Positions 27,947 to 35,833 of a DNA stretch of 64,000 nt are shown here, piece by piece (within the stretch, counting starts at the first letter, position 1; each line of letters begins with the position of its first letter). Source of the DNA: Luteimonas sp. J29 (lineage in GTDB: Bacteria; Pseudomonadota; Gammaproteobacteria; Xanthomonadales; Xanthomonadaceae); NCBI RefSeq assembly GCF_000472505.1, contig NZ_AWZR01000007.1, positions 211,494-275,493 on the forward strand, read 5' to 3'. The position numbers and the translations under genes are program-made. Below the pieces are notes generated by a model. That model was not told the origin of the DNA and ran no database searches. It was given only the letters and a program-made list of their open reading frames with translations.

Positions 27947-28836
27947 CCGCGCGACGCTTCACGACCGTCGATGTCTTCGCCGACCGGCCCGGCGCCGGCA
28001 ACCCGCTGGCCGTGGTGCTCGATGCCGGGGGACTGGACGACGCCGCCATGCAGGCGATCGCGCGCTGGACGCGCCTGCCCGAGACCACCTTCGTGTTCCC
28101 ACCGTCCGCGCCCGGCGCCACCCATGCGCTGCGCATGTTCAGCCCGCAGCGCGAGGTGCCCTTCGCCGGCCATCCCAGCGTCGGCACCGCGCACGCCGTG
28201 CTCGAGGCCGGCCTCGCGCAGCCCCGGGACGGACGGCTGGTGCAGGAAGGCTCGGCCGGCCTGCTGCCGCTGCGCGTGCGCGGCGAAGGCGATGCGCGCA
28301 CGATCGCGATCCGCACGCCGCGCGCGCGGGTGGCCGAAGTGGCCGCGCCGGGAGACCCGAGGCTGGCCGGCGCGCTTGCGGGCCTCGCGTGCGGGGCACT
28401 GCCGCCCGCGCTGATGGACGGCGGCCGTCGCTGGTGGCTGGCGGAACTGGCCGACGAGGCCACGTTGCGCGGCGCGAACCCGGACTGGACGGCAATCGAA
28501 CGCCTGGCGCGGGAGACGGGCAGCATGGGCCTGTGCGTCTACGCGCGCTGCGCAGGCCGCGCGTACGACCTCGCCGTGCGCGCCTGGGTGGGCGCGGGAC
28601 GCTGCTTCGAGGACGCCGCGTCCGGCGCGGCCAATGCCACCCTCGCGGCCTGGCTGGCGTCGCGCGACGCACTGCCCGGCCACGGCGGCCGCTATCGGGT
28701 GAGCCAGGGACGCGAGGTCGGCTTCGACGCCTGCATCGAACTGGAGGTCGACGACGACGGCGAGGTGTGGTCGGGCGGACGGGTGCGGACGGTCGTGCGG
28801 GGCACGCTCGACTGGGAGGCACCGGCGCCTCGCTGA
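27943..28836 (+). CDS. PhzF family isomerase-like protein, copy 2
   Basis: Second PhzF-like protein, also 297 residues, beginning TARRFTTVDVFADRPGAGNP, closely parallel to the first copy (RYLQLDVFADRPGAGNPL). Glu47 in LPETTFV and His77 in PFAGHPSVG are kept. The Asp segment reads FEDAASGAANA instead of AEDPVTGSANA, so the pocket differs between the copies. The pair probably arose by tandem duplication, and a heteromeric pair or two related substrates are possible. It converges on the glycine-zipper gene with 33 bases between stops. Confidence 0.87.
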   Translation: MTARRFTTVDVFADRPGAGNPLAVVLDAGGLDDAAMQAIARWTRLPETTFVFPPSAPGATHALRMFSPQREVPFAGHPSVGTAHAVLEAGLAQPRDGRLVQEGSAGLLPLRVRGEGDARTIAIRTPRARVAEVAAPGDPRLAGALAGLACGALPPALMDGGRRWWLAELADEATLRGANPDWTAIERLARETGSMGLCVYARCAGRAYDLAVRAWVGAGRCFEDAASGAANATLAAWLASRDALPGHGGRYRVSQGREVGFDACIELEVDDDGEVWSGGRVRTVVRGTLDWEAPAPR

Positions 28837-28869
28837 GCGCTGAGCGCAGCCCGGCGTCGCGCGTCGCGA

Positions 28870-29559
28870 CTACGGCACGGCGCGCACGTCCACCCGCACC
28901 CGGATGCGGTCGCCGGGATGGTGGTCGGTGCGGGTCACGTACTCGCGCCCGCCGTATTCGTAGGTGACGTCGTAGGCCACCACGTCGCGGGGGTCGTGGT
29001 CGCCGACGCCGGCATACCGGTCGCCGTAGGGCTCCGGTCCGCACACGGTGACCACGCCTTCGCGCGGGCGCCGGTTCGCCTCGTAGATGCGGCGGCCCGC
29101 GGTGCTGCCGACCACGGTACCGACCGCGGTGCCGATCGCCTGGCCGCTGCCGTCGCCGATGCGGCTGCCCAGCACCGCGCCGGCGACGGCGCCGAGCACG
29201 CTGGCGACGAGGCGGCCGTCGTCGTCGCGGCGGCGCGCGTAGGGATCGTCGCCGCCGTAGCCGCCGCCGTACCCGCCATACGGGTCGTCGCGATGGACGT
29301 ATCCGCCGCGGCGCACCTCGCAGTCGCGCCCCGCCCGGGTCGAGCGTGCGTACTCGTCGAACACCGGGTCCACGCGCAGCACGCGCGCCCATGCGTACTG
29401 CGGCTGCGGATCGGAGCCGCGCCAGTCGCCGCCACGGGATTCGGCGGTGCGATGGGGATAGTCGCCGTACGGTCCGCGGTATTCGCGGTAGTCCTGGGCG
29501 GACGCAGCGCCCATGGCGAGGGCGAGTGCGGCGGCAAGGCAGGTCGCCTGGAGCTTCAT
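28870..29559 (-). CDS. Glycine-zipper 2TM domain protein, exported
   Basis: A 229-residue protein with a signal peptide (MKLQATCLAAALALAMGAASAQ). A middle Gly/Tyr/Asp-rich stretch (DDPYGGYGGGYGGDDPY) leads to a glycine-zipper hairpin VLGAVAGAVLGSRIGDGSG followed by IGTAVGTVVGSTAGRRIYE (about residues 120-160). A charged C-terminal domain ends in VRVDVRAVP. Rickettsia 17-kDa-antigen-like glycine-zipper proteins are envelope-associated; function unknown. It stands alone, upstream of nothing recognisable on its strand. Confidence 0.82.
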   Translation of the reverse strand: MKLQATCLAAALALAMGAASAQDYREYRGPYGDYPHRTAESRGGDWRGSDPQPQYAWARVLRVDPVFDEYARSTRAGRDCEVRRGGYVHRDDPYGGYGGGYGGDDPYARRRDDDGRLVASVLGAVAGAVLGSRIGDGSGQAIGTAVGTVVGSTAGRRIYEANRRPREGVVTVCGPEPYGDRYAGVGDHDPRDVVAYDVTYEYGGREYVTRTDHHPGDRIRVRVDVRAVP

Positions 29560-29666
29560 CGTGTCGTTTCCGGCGCGTGGACGAAGGCGCGCCGTCCCAC
29601 GCTAGGCACACATCGCTAACGCGCGCCTGAACCCGGGCGCCGGCCCGGGCCCGCGCCCCGCTCCGT

Positions 29667-30353
29667 TCAACGCGCCGACAGCCAGGCCAGCACCTGGCCG
29701 GCGCAGTCGGCGGCGCCACGCCCGAGCAGCGGGCCGACATGGCTGACCGCGGGTGCGCGCAGCAGCGAGGCCTGGTGCTCGCTGGCCAGGGCGGCGGTCA
29801 GCGCGGGCGGCACGTCGTCGTCCACCATCGAGGCCACGTACAGCGCCGGGCACGCCGGATGCGGGACCTGGCGTCCGGCGTAGGCCTCGCGCATCGCGCG
29901 GCCGCTCTCGTCGCGCCAGTTGCGGAACGCGAACAGCGCGGTCGCCTCGTCCGCGTCGGGCAGCGCGCGCCGGGTACCCGTCAGGCGCGCATCGCGCTGC
30001 CACGGGACCACGTCCGGCCACTCGCGGCGCGGCAGCTGCGCGTGCCAGGGCGCGGGCGGCAGCGGATTGACCAGCACCAGCGCGTCGGCTTCGGCCGCGC
30101 ATTCGAGCGCCAGCAGCCCGCCCAGGCTGGCGCCGACCAGGGCGCGCGGCCGCGGCAGCGCCCGCAGCGCCTCGCGCACCTGGACCAGGTACCAGTCGAG
30201 GCCGGTCGCGGCCAGGCCCATGGGCGAGGGCTGCAGGTCGGGCGCGGCCACGCGCACCCGTCCGGCCTCGAACACGCCCTTCCAGATGTTCCATTCCCAG
30301 CCGCCGCCCCCGCCTCCGTGCACCATCAGCGCCGCACGCGGGCCGCTACCCAA
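29667..30353 (-). CDS. Alpha/beta hydrolase family protein
   Basis: A 228-residue cytoplasmic alpha/beta hydrolase. The nucleophile elbow is GASLGG, with the oxyanion loop HGGGGGGWEWNIWKG at the N-terminus and a late His in VSHVGPLLGRG. Substrate unknown. The start is uncertain: TTG at 30353 overlaps the OsmC gene by 8 bases, and ATG at 30326 (MVHGGG) is an alternative that removes nine residues. Probably translated with OsmC. Confidence 0.75.
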   Translation of the reverse strand: MGSGPRAALMVHGGGGGGWEWNIWKGVFEAGRVRVAAPDLQPSPMGLAATGLDWYLVQVREALRALPRPRALVGASLGGLLALECAAEADALVLVNPLPPAPWHAQLPRREWPDVVPWQRDARLTGTRRALPDADEATALFAFRNWRDESGRAMREAYAGRQVPHPACPALYVASMVDDDVPPALTAALASEHQASLLRAPAVSHVGPLLGRGAADCAGQVLAWLSAR

Positions 30354-30780
30354 GCAGTTCCGCCTCCAGCGTGATCGGCACCGCGCTCAGCGCCTTGGAC
30401 ACCGGGCAGTTCTGCTTGGCGTCGTCCGCGATCGCGCGGAACGTCTTCTCGTCCAGCCCCGGCACCTTGGCCTTCATGCCCAGGCGGATGGCGCTGAGCG
30501 TGGGCCCGCCCTCCAGCGACAGGTCCACCGCGGCGGTGCCCTCGAGCCACTCCGGCGGGTGGCCAGCCTCGGTGAGCTTGGCCGACAGCGCCATGGTGAA
30601 GCAGCCGGCATGCGCGGCCGCGATCAGTTCCTCGGGGTTGGTGCCGCGTTCCTCGCCGAAGCGGCTGTTGAATCCGTAGCGGGTGCCGTCGAGCAGCCCG
30701 CTGGCCGGGGTGGTGAGGCTGCCGCGGCCGGTCTTGAGGTCGCCTTCCCAGCGCGCGGTGGCCTTGCGTGAGATACCCAT
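30346..30780 (-). CDS. osmC: OsmC family peroxiredoxin
   Basis: Thiol-dependent hydroperoxide reductase of the OsmC/Ohr superfamily, 144 residues, cytoplasmic. The peroxidatic and resolving cysteines are Cys60 in AAHAGCFTMAL and Cys125 in QNCPVSKAL. The N-terminus GISRKATARWEGDLKTGRGS and NPEELIAAAHAGC favour OsmC over Ohr. CAGGAG before the ATG supports the start. It is divergent from the EF-G-like gene and overlaps the following hydrolase gene. Confidence 0.92.
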   Translation of the reverse strand: MGISRKATARWEGDLKTGRGSLTTPASGLLDGTRYGFNSRFGEERGTNPEELIAAAHAGCFTMALSAKLTEAGHPPEWLEGTAAVDLSLEGGPTLSAIRLGMKAKVPGLDEKTFRAIADDAKQNCPVSKALSAVPITLEAELLG

Positions 30781-31087
30781 GTGTCGTGCACTCCTGTTCG
30801 TCCGGACGATCCCGTCAACGCTACCCGGCGTTGCGTTACCGCCGCGTGCGCGGCGGCGTGGATGCTGCGACGCAACGCGCCGGGGCCGCGCTGTCGCGAT
30901 AAGGTGGCCCCCCGCCATGACGCCCCTCGAGCGAACGCTCGCTCGGCAGCGTTCCTCCTCCCGTGGACTGCCATGACGGCCGCAAGCGGATCCGCCCGCG
31001 GAACGGGACCACGGCGCCCGGGCAGCGACGCGGATCTCCCCGCAGACGCCGGCCGGCGGCCGGCCCCAGCAAGGGAGGATCGGCCCC
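30781..31087. other. Intergenic region between osmC and the EF-G-like gene
   Basis: This 307-base divergent gap has no convincing gene; open frames through it are extensions or shadows. It holds a nested inverted repeat (30828-30878) and presumably the osmC promoter. A strong GGGAGGA lies 6 bases before the EF-G-like ATG. Confidence 0.6.
30828..30878. repeat. Nested inverted repeats
   Basis: Outer arms GCGTTGCGT (30828-30836) and ACGCAACGC (30870-30878) are perfect complements. Between them, CCGCCGCG (30839-30846) and CGCGGCGG (30849-30856) form a second perfect 8-bp stem with a two-base loop. The structure lies 48 to 98 bases upstream of the osmC start. Confidence 0.7.
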
Positions 31088-33151
31088 ATGCCCCACTCGA
31101 CGCAACAGATCCGCAACGTGGCCCTGGCAGGCCACCCCGGCGCCGGCAAGACCACCCTGTTCGAAGCCCTGCTGCATGCCGGCGGCGCGATCCAGACGGC
31201 AGGCACCGTCGAACGCGGCAACACCGTGTCCGACTTCGATCCGGTGGAGAGGCAGCGCGGGCATTCGATCGACGCCGCGATCGCGAGCCTCGACCACGCG
31301 GCCGGCCCCGCCGGGCCGGTACACCTCAACCTCGTCGACCTTCCCGGCTACCCGGACTTCCGCGGACCCGCGCTTGCGGCGCTGGCGGCGGTGGACACCG
31401 CGCTGGTGGTGGTCGATGCCGCGGGCGGCGTCGAACACGGCACCCGGCGGCTGATGGCGCGCGCGAAGGAACGCGGCCTGTGCCGCGCGATCGCCATCAA
31501 CCGCATCGACGCCGACGGCGCGGATCCCGGGCAGGTGCTGGAGCAGCTGCGCGAGGCCTTCGGCACCTGCGTGCTGCCGCTCAACCTGCCCGCCGCCGGC
31601 GGCACCCGGGTCGTCGACTGCTTCGGCCAGTCCGATGGCGACAGCGACCTCGGCCCGGTGGCCGACTGGCACCAGCGGATCCTCGACCAGGTGGTCGAGA
31701 TCAACGAGACGGTGATGGACCACTACCTGGAACTGGGCGAGAGCGGGCTGCGCGGCGACGAGCTGCACGACGCGTTCGAGCAGTGCCTGCGCGAGGGCCA
31801 CCTGGTGCCGGTGTGCTTCGTCTCCGCCCGCACCGGCACCGGCGTGCGCGAGCTGCTCGACATCGCCGCGCGCCTGTTCCCGCACCCGGGCGAGGCCAAC
31901 CCGCCACCGTTCGTGAAGGGCACCGGCGCCGACGCGCAGCCGTTCGCGACCCGGCCCGACCCCGATGCGCACGTGGTCGCCGACGTGTTCCGGATCCTGC
32001 ACGACCCCTTCGTCGGCAAGGTCGGCGTGTTCCGCGTCTACCAGGGCACGGTGCGGCGCGACAGCCGCCTGTTCGTCGACGACGGGCGCAAGCCGTTCCG
32101 GGTGGCGCACCTGTTCCGGCTCCAGGGCAAGGACCACGTCGAGATCGACGAGGCGGTGCCCGGCGACATCGCCGCGGTGGCCAAGGTCGAGGAACTGCAC
32201 TTCGACGCGGTGCTCCACGACAGCCACGACGAGGACCACATCCACCTCGCGCCGGTGGCCTTCCCCACGCCGATGTTCGGGCTGGCGGTGGAAGCGGGCA
32301 GCAAGGGCCAGGAGCAGAAGCTGGCGACCGCGCTGCAGCGCCTGGCCGAGGAGGACCCGTGCTTCCACGTCGAGCACGAGGAGGAGACCCGCGAGACCGT
32401 CGTGCGCGGCCTGTCGGACCTGCACCTGCGGGTGCAGATCGACCGCCTGCGCGACCGCTTCGGGGTCGAGGTGCGCACCCGCCCGCCGCGCATCGCCTAT
32501 CGCGAGACCATCTCGGCGCCGGCCGAAGGCCACTACCGCCACCGCAAGCAGACCGGCGGCGCCGGGCAGTTCGGCGAGGTCTTCCTGCGGGTCGAGCCGC
32601 TGCCGCGCGGGGCCGGGTTCGAGTTCGTGGACGAGGTCAAGGGCGGCGTGATCCCCTCGCAGTTCCTGCCCGCGGTGGAGAAGGGCGTGCGCCAGGCGCT
32701 GCGCTCGGGCGCGATCGCCGGCTTTCCGATGCAGGACCTGCGGGTGGTGGTGTACGACGGCAAGCACCATCCGGTCGACAGCAAGGAAGTGGCCTTCGTC
32801 GTGGCCGGCCGCAAGGCGTTCCTCGACGCGGTGCTCAAGGCCGGGCCGCAGGTGCTCGAGCCGGTGGTCGACCTGGAAGTGCACGCGCCCGAGTCGTGCA
32901 TGGGCGACATCAGCGGCGGCCTGGCGGCCAAGCGCGCGCGCATCAACGGCACCGACGCCACCGGCAGCGGCGACGTGGTGGTGAGCGCCCAGGTGCCCCT
33001 GTCGGAACTGGAAGGCTACGCCGCCGAGCTCAAGTCTGTGACCGCGGGCCGCGGTCGCTACACCCTGGATTTCAGTCACTACGAGCCGGTCCCGCCGCAG
33101 GTGCAGCAGGCGCTCGCGGCCGCATGGCGGCCGCGCCAGGACGACGACTGA
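31088..33151 (+). CDS. fusA2: Elongation factor G-like protein (EF-G2 type)
   Basis: Five-domain translational GTPase of the EF-G2-like family, 687 residues. The P-loop is GHPGAGKTT (15-23). The G3 motif is DLPGYPDF, so the catalytic His of classical EF-G (PGH) is Tyr, as in other EF-G2-like proteins; G4 reads NRID rather than NKxD. Domains II-V follow with TGGAGQFGEVFLRVEP near 490 and C-terminal GDVVVSAQVPLSELEGYAAEL. Members differ from housekeeping EF-G, and their role in translation is unsettled. GGGAGG precedes the ATG. The downstream DUF2784 gene begins 14 bases after it. Confidence 0.9.
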   Translation: MPHSTQQIRNVALAGHPGAGKTTLFEALLHAGGAIQTAGTVERGNTVSDFDPVERQRGHSIDAAIASLDHAAGPAGPVHLNLVDLPGYPDFRGPALAALAAVDTALVVVDAAGGVEHGTRRLMARAKERGLCRAIAINRIDADGADPGQVLEQLREAFGTCVLPLNLPAAGGTRVVDCFGQSDGDSDLGPVADWHQRILDQVVEINETVMDHYLELGESGLRGDELHDAFEQCLREGHLVPVCFVSARTGTGVRELLDIAARLFPHPGEANPPPFVKGTGADAQPFATRPDPDAHVVADVFRILHDPFVGKVGVFRVYQGTVRRDSRLFVDDGRKPFRVAHLFRLQGKDHVEIDEAVPGDIAAVAKVEELHFDAVLHDSHDEDHIHLAPVAFPTPMFGLAVEAGSKGQEQKLATALQRLAEEDPCFHVEHEEETRETVVRGLSDLHLRVQIDRLRDRFGVEVRTRPPRIAYRETISAPAEGHYRHRKQTGGAGQFGEVFLRVEPLPRGAGFEFVDEVKGGVIPSQFLPAVEKGVRQALRSGAIAGFPMQDLRVVVYDGKHHPVDSKEVAFVVAGRKAFLDAVLKAGPQVLEPVVDLEVHAPESCMGDISGGLAAKRARINGTDATGSGDVVVSAQVPLSELEGYAAELKSVTAGRGRYTLDFSHYEPVPPQVQQALAAAWRPRQDDD

Positions 33152-33165
33152 GCCGGCGCGCGCGC

Positions 33166-33588
33166 ATGACGCCTGGCCTGGCCGCCCTGCTCGCCGACAC
33201 GGTCCTGGTCCTGCATGCGGGGGTGGTGGCGTTCGTGGTGCTGGTCGCGCTGGCGGTGCCGCTGGGCGGCGTGCGGGGCTGGCGCTGGGTGCGCGGATAC
33301 GCGCTGCGCAGCGTGCACCTGGTGCTCGTGCTGGTGGTCGCGCTGCAGGCCTGGCTGGGCCGGCTGTGTCCGTTGACCACCTGGGAACAGGCGCTGCGAA
33401 CCCGAGCAGGCCGGGACACTTACGGCGAATCCTTCATCCAGTACTGGCTGTCGCGGCTGATTTTCCTCGAGGCCCCGTGGTGGGTGTTCGTGCTCGGCTA
33501 CACCCTGTTCGCCGGACTCGTGGCCGCCGGTTGGTGGCGGTGGCCGCCCCGTCGGCGGAGGGGGCGCCCGGGTCGAGGCGGGCGCTGA
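33166..33588 (+). CDS. DUF2784 family membrane protein
   Basis: A 140-residue inner-membrane protein with three or four helices, for example LADTVLVLHAGVVAFVVLVA, SVHLVLVLVVALQAWLG and WWVFVLGYTLFAGLVAAGW. The conserved CPLTTWEQ segment and the ESFIQYWLSRLIF part match DUF2784. The tail is very Arg/Gly-rich. Function unknown. It follows the EF-G-like gene by 14 bases, so they are probably co-transcribed. Confidence 0.82.
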   Translation: MTPGLAALLADTVLVLHAGVVAFVVLVALAVPLGGVRGWRWVRGYALRSVHLVLVLVVALQAWLGRLCPLTTWEQALRTRAGRDTYGESFIQYWLSRLIFLEAPWWVFVLGYTLFAGLVAAGWWRWPPRRRRGRPGRGGR

Positions 33589-33614
33589 CGCCCGCATTTT
33601 TTCGCGATTTCCTA

Positions 33615-33643
33615 TTGGCGGCGGGTTGTGGATGTCCTACATT
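33615..33643 (+). promoter_or_regulatory. Predicted sigma70-type promoter of the HU-like gene
   Basis: TTGGCG (33615-33620) and TACATT (33638-33643) are 17 bases apart. The predicted start near 33650 leaves a leader of about 64 bases containing a GAGGGAA ribosome site before ATG 33714. Confidence 0.6.
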
Positions 33644-33713
33644 GCGCCTGCCGGCATGTACGGCCACCACACATACGCTGATCACATCACCCAGACGAGG
33701 GAACACAAAACCC

Positions 33714-34097
33714 ATGGCAAAGAAGAAGGCCACGACCAAGAAGGCTGCCGCCCCGAAGAAGGCTGCCAAGCCTGCCGCGCCGAAGGCGATCAAGGAACCG
33801 CTGAGCAAGTCGGGCCTGGTCGCGCACATCGCCAACGCCACCGCCGTCGCCGCCAAGGACGTCCGTGCCGTGCTGGGCGCGCTCGAGGGCGCGATCCACG
33901 CTTCGCTCAACAAGAAGGGCGCGGGCTCCTTCACCCTGCCGGGCGTGGCCAAGTTCACCGCGGTGAACGTGCCGGCCAAGCCGCGCCGCAAGGGCATCAA
34001 CCCGTTCACCAAGGAAGAGCAGTGGTTCGCCGCCAAGCCCGCCTCGGTGAAGGTGAAGGTGCGCGCGCTCAAGAAGCTCAAGGACGCGGCTGCCTGA
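33714..34097 (+). CDS. HU-like DNA-binding protein with lysine/alanine-rich tail
   Basis: Nucleoid-associated protein of 127 residues. The N-terminal tail (about 1-28) consists of KKA/PKKAA-type repeats like a histone H1 tail. The HU/IHF fold follows from SKSGLVAHIANATAV, with the DNA-binding arm around VNVPAKPRRKGINPFTKEEQ and a basic end VKVRALKKLKDAAA. Such tailed HU proteins are typical of Xanthomonadaceae. It has its own promoter and a strong terminator, so it is a single-gene unit, presumably highly expressed. A SET methyltransferase lies 1.7 kb downstream on the opposite strand. Confidence 0.92.
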   Translation: MAKKKATTKKAAAPKKAAKPAAPKAIKEPLSKSGLVAHIANATAVAAKDVRAVLGALEGAIHASLNKKGAGSFTLPGVAKFTAVNVPAKPRRKGINPFTKEEQWFAAKPASVKVKVRALKKLKDAAA

Positions 34098-34125
34098 TCC
34101 AGGCGCCACGCCAGGAGTCGACCGG

Positions 34126-34156
34126 ACGGGACGGCGCTGCCGTCCCGTTCTGTTTC
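34126..34156 (+). terminator. Intrinsic terminator of the HU-like gene
   Basis: A perfect 10-bp stem ACGGGACGGC/GCCGTCCCGT with loop GCT is followed by TCTGTTTCC. It starts 29 bases past the HU-like stop codon and is the best intrinsic terminator seen in the window. Confidence 0.8.
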
Positions 34157-34203
34157 CGGCGTTCGCGATCGCGAATGCCGTGCATGCCACGAGGACCGGG
34201 CGC

Positions 34204-34584
34204 ATGGACCTCGACGGATTCCTCGGCCACCTGCTGCGCCCGGCGGCGCCGTCCACCCTCGCCGGACGCGACGGACGCGCCGGGATCGGGGGCATGCCCG
34301 AATCGGATTGCGGCAAGGGCGCCCTGGCCGGCGGCGCGCTCGGCCTGCTGCTCGGCCCGGCGCAGGTCGCGCGTGCCGCGAGCGCGCCCGAACCGGCCGC
34401 GGAGATGCGCCTGGCCGGTCTCGTGGCCTGCGGCGCCGACGACGACATGGAGCGCGCCTGCCCCGACGCACTGGCGCGCCAGCCCGGCATCGACGAATCC
34501 CTGAAGCAGCGTCTGGAGCAGGGGTTCCGTGCCGCGGCGGGCTGGGCGGCCGCGGTCGTCGACGCCCCCTCCGCCGCGCAGTAG
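34204..34584 (+). CDS. Short DUF533/YebE-like protein
   Basis: A 126-residue protein that begins MDLDGFLGHLLRP and contains GKGALAGGALGLLLG, the N-terminal hallmark of DUF533 (YebE-like, TerB-associated) inner-membrane proteins. After this the sequence is much shorter than usual and the TerB-like C-terminal domain is mostly lost, leaving ACPDALARQPGIDESLKQRL. GAGGACC before ATG 34204 supports this start over ATG 34180. It may be a reduced family member or a decayed copy. Function unknown. Confidence 0.65.
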   Translation: MDLDGFLGHLLRPAAPSTLAGRDGRAGIGGMPESDCGKGALAGGALGLLLGPAQVARAASAPEPAAEMRLAGLVACGADDDMERACPDALARQPGIDESLKQRLEQGFRAAAGWAAAVVDAPSAAQ

Positions 34585-34618
34585 CATGGCCGCGGCCATG
34601 GCTCGGGAGGACGGTGCG

Positions 34619-35050
34619 ATGGACAAGCGGTTCTGGGTCTGCGGCGCGGTGATGACGTTCGCCGCGCTGGTGCTGACCCTGCTGGTCCACGCCGTGCTGC
34701 TCGGCGGCCACTACGCCGAACTCGGAGCGATGTACCGCGACGCCGGCGACGGCGCGCGTCGTTTCGGCTGGCTCCTGTTCGCGCACGCGCTGGTGGGCCA
34801 TGCGATGACCTGGGTGTTCGCGCACGGCTTCGACCGCGGGCGTCCCACCCTCGCCCAGGGCCTGCGCTTCGGCCTGGCGATGGCGCTGTTCGGACCGGTC
34901 CCGGCGACCCTGCTGCAGTACGCCATGCAGCCGCTGCCCGGCGCGCTGGCCGTGCGCCAGGCGGTGCTGGGCACGCTGGCGATGCTGCTGCTGGGCATGC
35001 TGCTGGCGTGGCTGCAGCCACGGCGGGTCGCACTGGGCGAACCGGGCTGA
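34619..35050 (+). CDS. Hypothetical four-helix membrane protein
   Basis: A 143-residue unrecognised inner-membrane protein with hydrophobic segments near residues 6-30, 48-66, 80-100 and 115-137. GGGAGG at proper spacing before ATG 34619 (MDKRFWVCG) sets the start; the frame is open further upstream inside the previous gene without a ribosome site. The repeated FAHALVGHAMTWVFAHG segment has several histidines. No family assigned. Confidence 0.68.
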   Translation: MDKRFWVCGAVMTFAALVLTLLVHAVLLGGHYAELGAMYRDAGDGARRFGWLLFAHALVGHAMTWVFAHGFDRGRPTLAQGLRFGLAMALFGPVPATLLQYAMQPLPGALAVRQAVLGTLAMLLLGMLLAWLQPRRVALGEPG

Positions 35051-35116
35051 CCGCCTTCACCACCGGTTCGGCCGGCGCGGCGCACACTCGCGCCCCCCGC
35101 CAGCACCCACCGGCCC

Positions 35117-35797
35117 ATGGCCCGCACCGCATCCGGTCCAGGATCCACGCACTCCGCCGCGCGCATCGCCTGCGTCCTGCTGCTGGCGGCGCTCGCCGGC
35201 GCCTGCGGCGAACGCGCCGGCGACCAGTCCACGCACTCCGGCGACGACGTCGAACCGTTGCCCGCACCGGCGCAGGTGCAAGGCTCGGTCACCGGCATGC
35301 CCGGGAAACCCGGTCCGGGCGAAGTGCCGCTCTCCGGCGATCCGCCGCCTCCGCCCCCGCGACCGGAAGGCATCGCCATGGACCTCGAACGGCTGGAGGA
35401 CAACCCGGAGACCGGCCTGGCGACGCCCGCGACCGGAGACGCGGCCCAGGTCGTGCGCGACTACTACGCGGCACTCGCCGCCCGCGACCATGCCCGCGCC
35501 TATGCGGCGTGGTCCGACGGCGGCCGGGCAAGCGGACTGGACCCGGCCGGGTTCGCCGCGTCGTTCGACGACGTGATCGGCATCGAGGCGACGGTGGGGG
35601 AGCCGGAACCGGTGGCCGACGCGGACGGCGCGCGCCAGGCCGAAGTCCCGGTGATGGTCACGCTGGTGCGCGCGGACGGCAGCCGCCGGCGCATGGCGGG
35701 CCGCTTCCTGCTGCGTGCCGGGAGCGCCGGGGGCGAAGCCGCTGCCGGGGCGTGGAGGATCGTGTCCGCGGACCTGCGCGAGGCCGCGTCGCCCTGA
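35117..35797 (+). CDS. Putative lipoprotein of unknown function
   Basis: A 226-residue protein with a signal sequence ending in the lipobox LAGAC (Cys29), then a low-complexity Pro/Gly linker (about 40-85) and a C-terminal alpha+beta domain of about 110 residues starting near AAQVVRDYYAALAARDHARAY. That last part resembles NTF2-like folds, in which a helix with YYAAL is common, but no family is confirmed. No ribosome site is visible upstream of ATG 35117. Converges on the SET gene. Confidence 0.7.
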   Translation: MARTASGPGSTHSAARIACVLLLAALAGACGERAGDQSTHSGDDVEPLPAPAQVQGSVTGMPGKPGPGEVPLSGDPPPPPPRPEGIAMDLERLEDNPETGLATPATGDAAQVVRDYYAALAARDHARAYAAWSDGGRASGLDPAGFAASFDDVIGIEATVGEPEPVADADGARQAEVPVMVTLVRADGSRRRMAGRFLLRAGSAGGEAAAGAWRIVSADLREAASP

Positions 35798-35833
35798 CCG
35801 CGCGCGGTGCGCGGCCGGGCCGGCGGGGACCGC

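Noticed and set aside
27053..28836. Phenazine biosynthesis genes
   Set aside because: PhzF-like proteins are widespread and no other phz gene is present.
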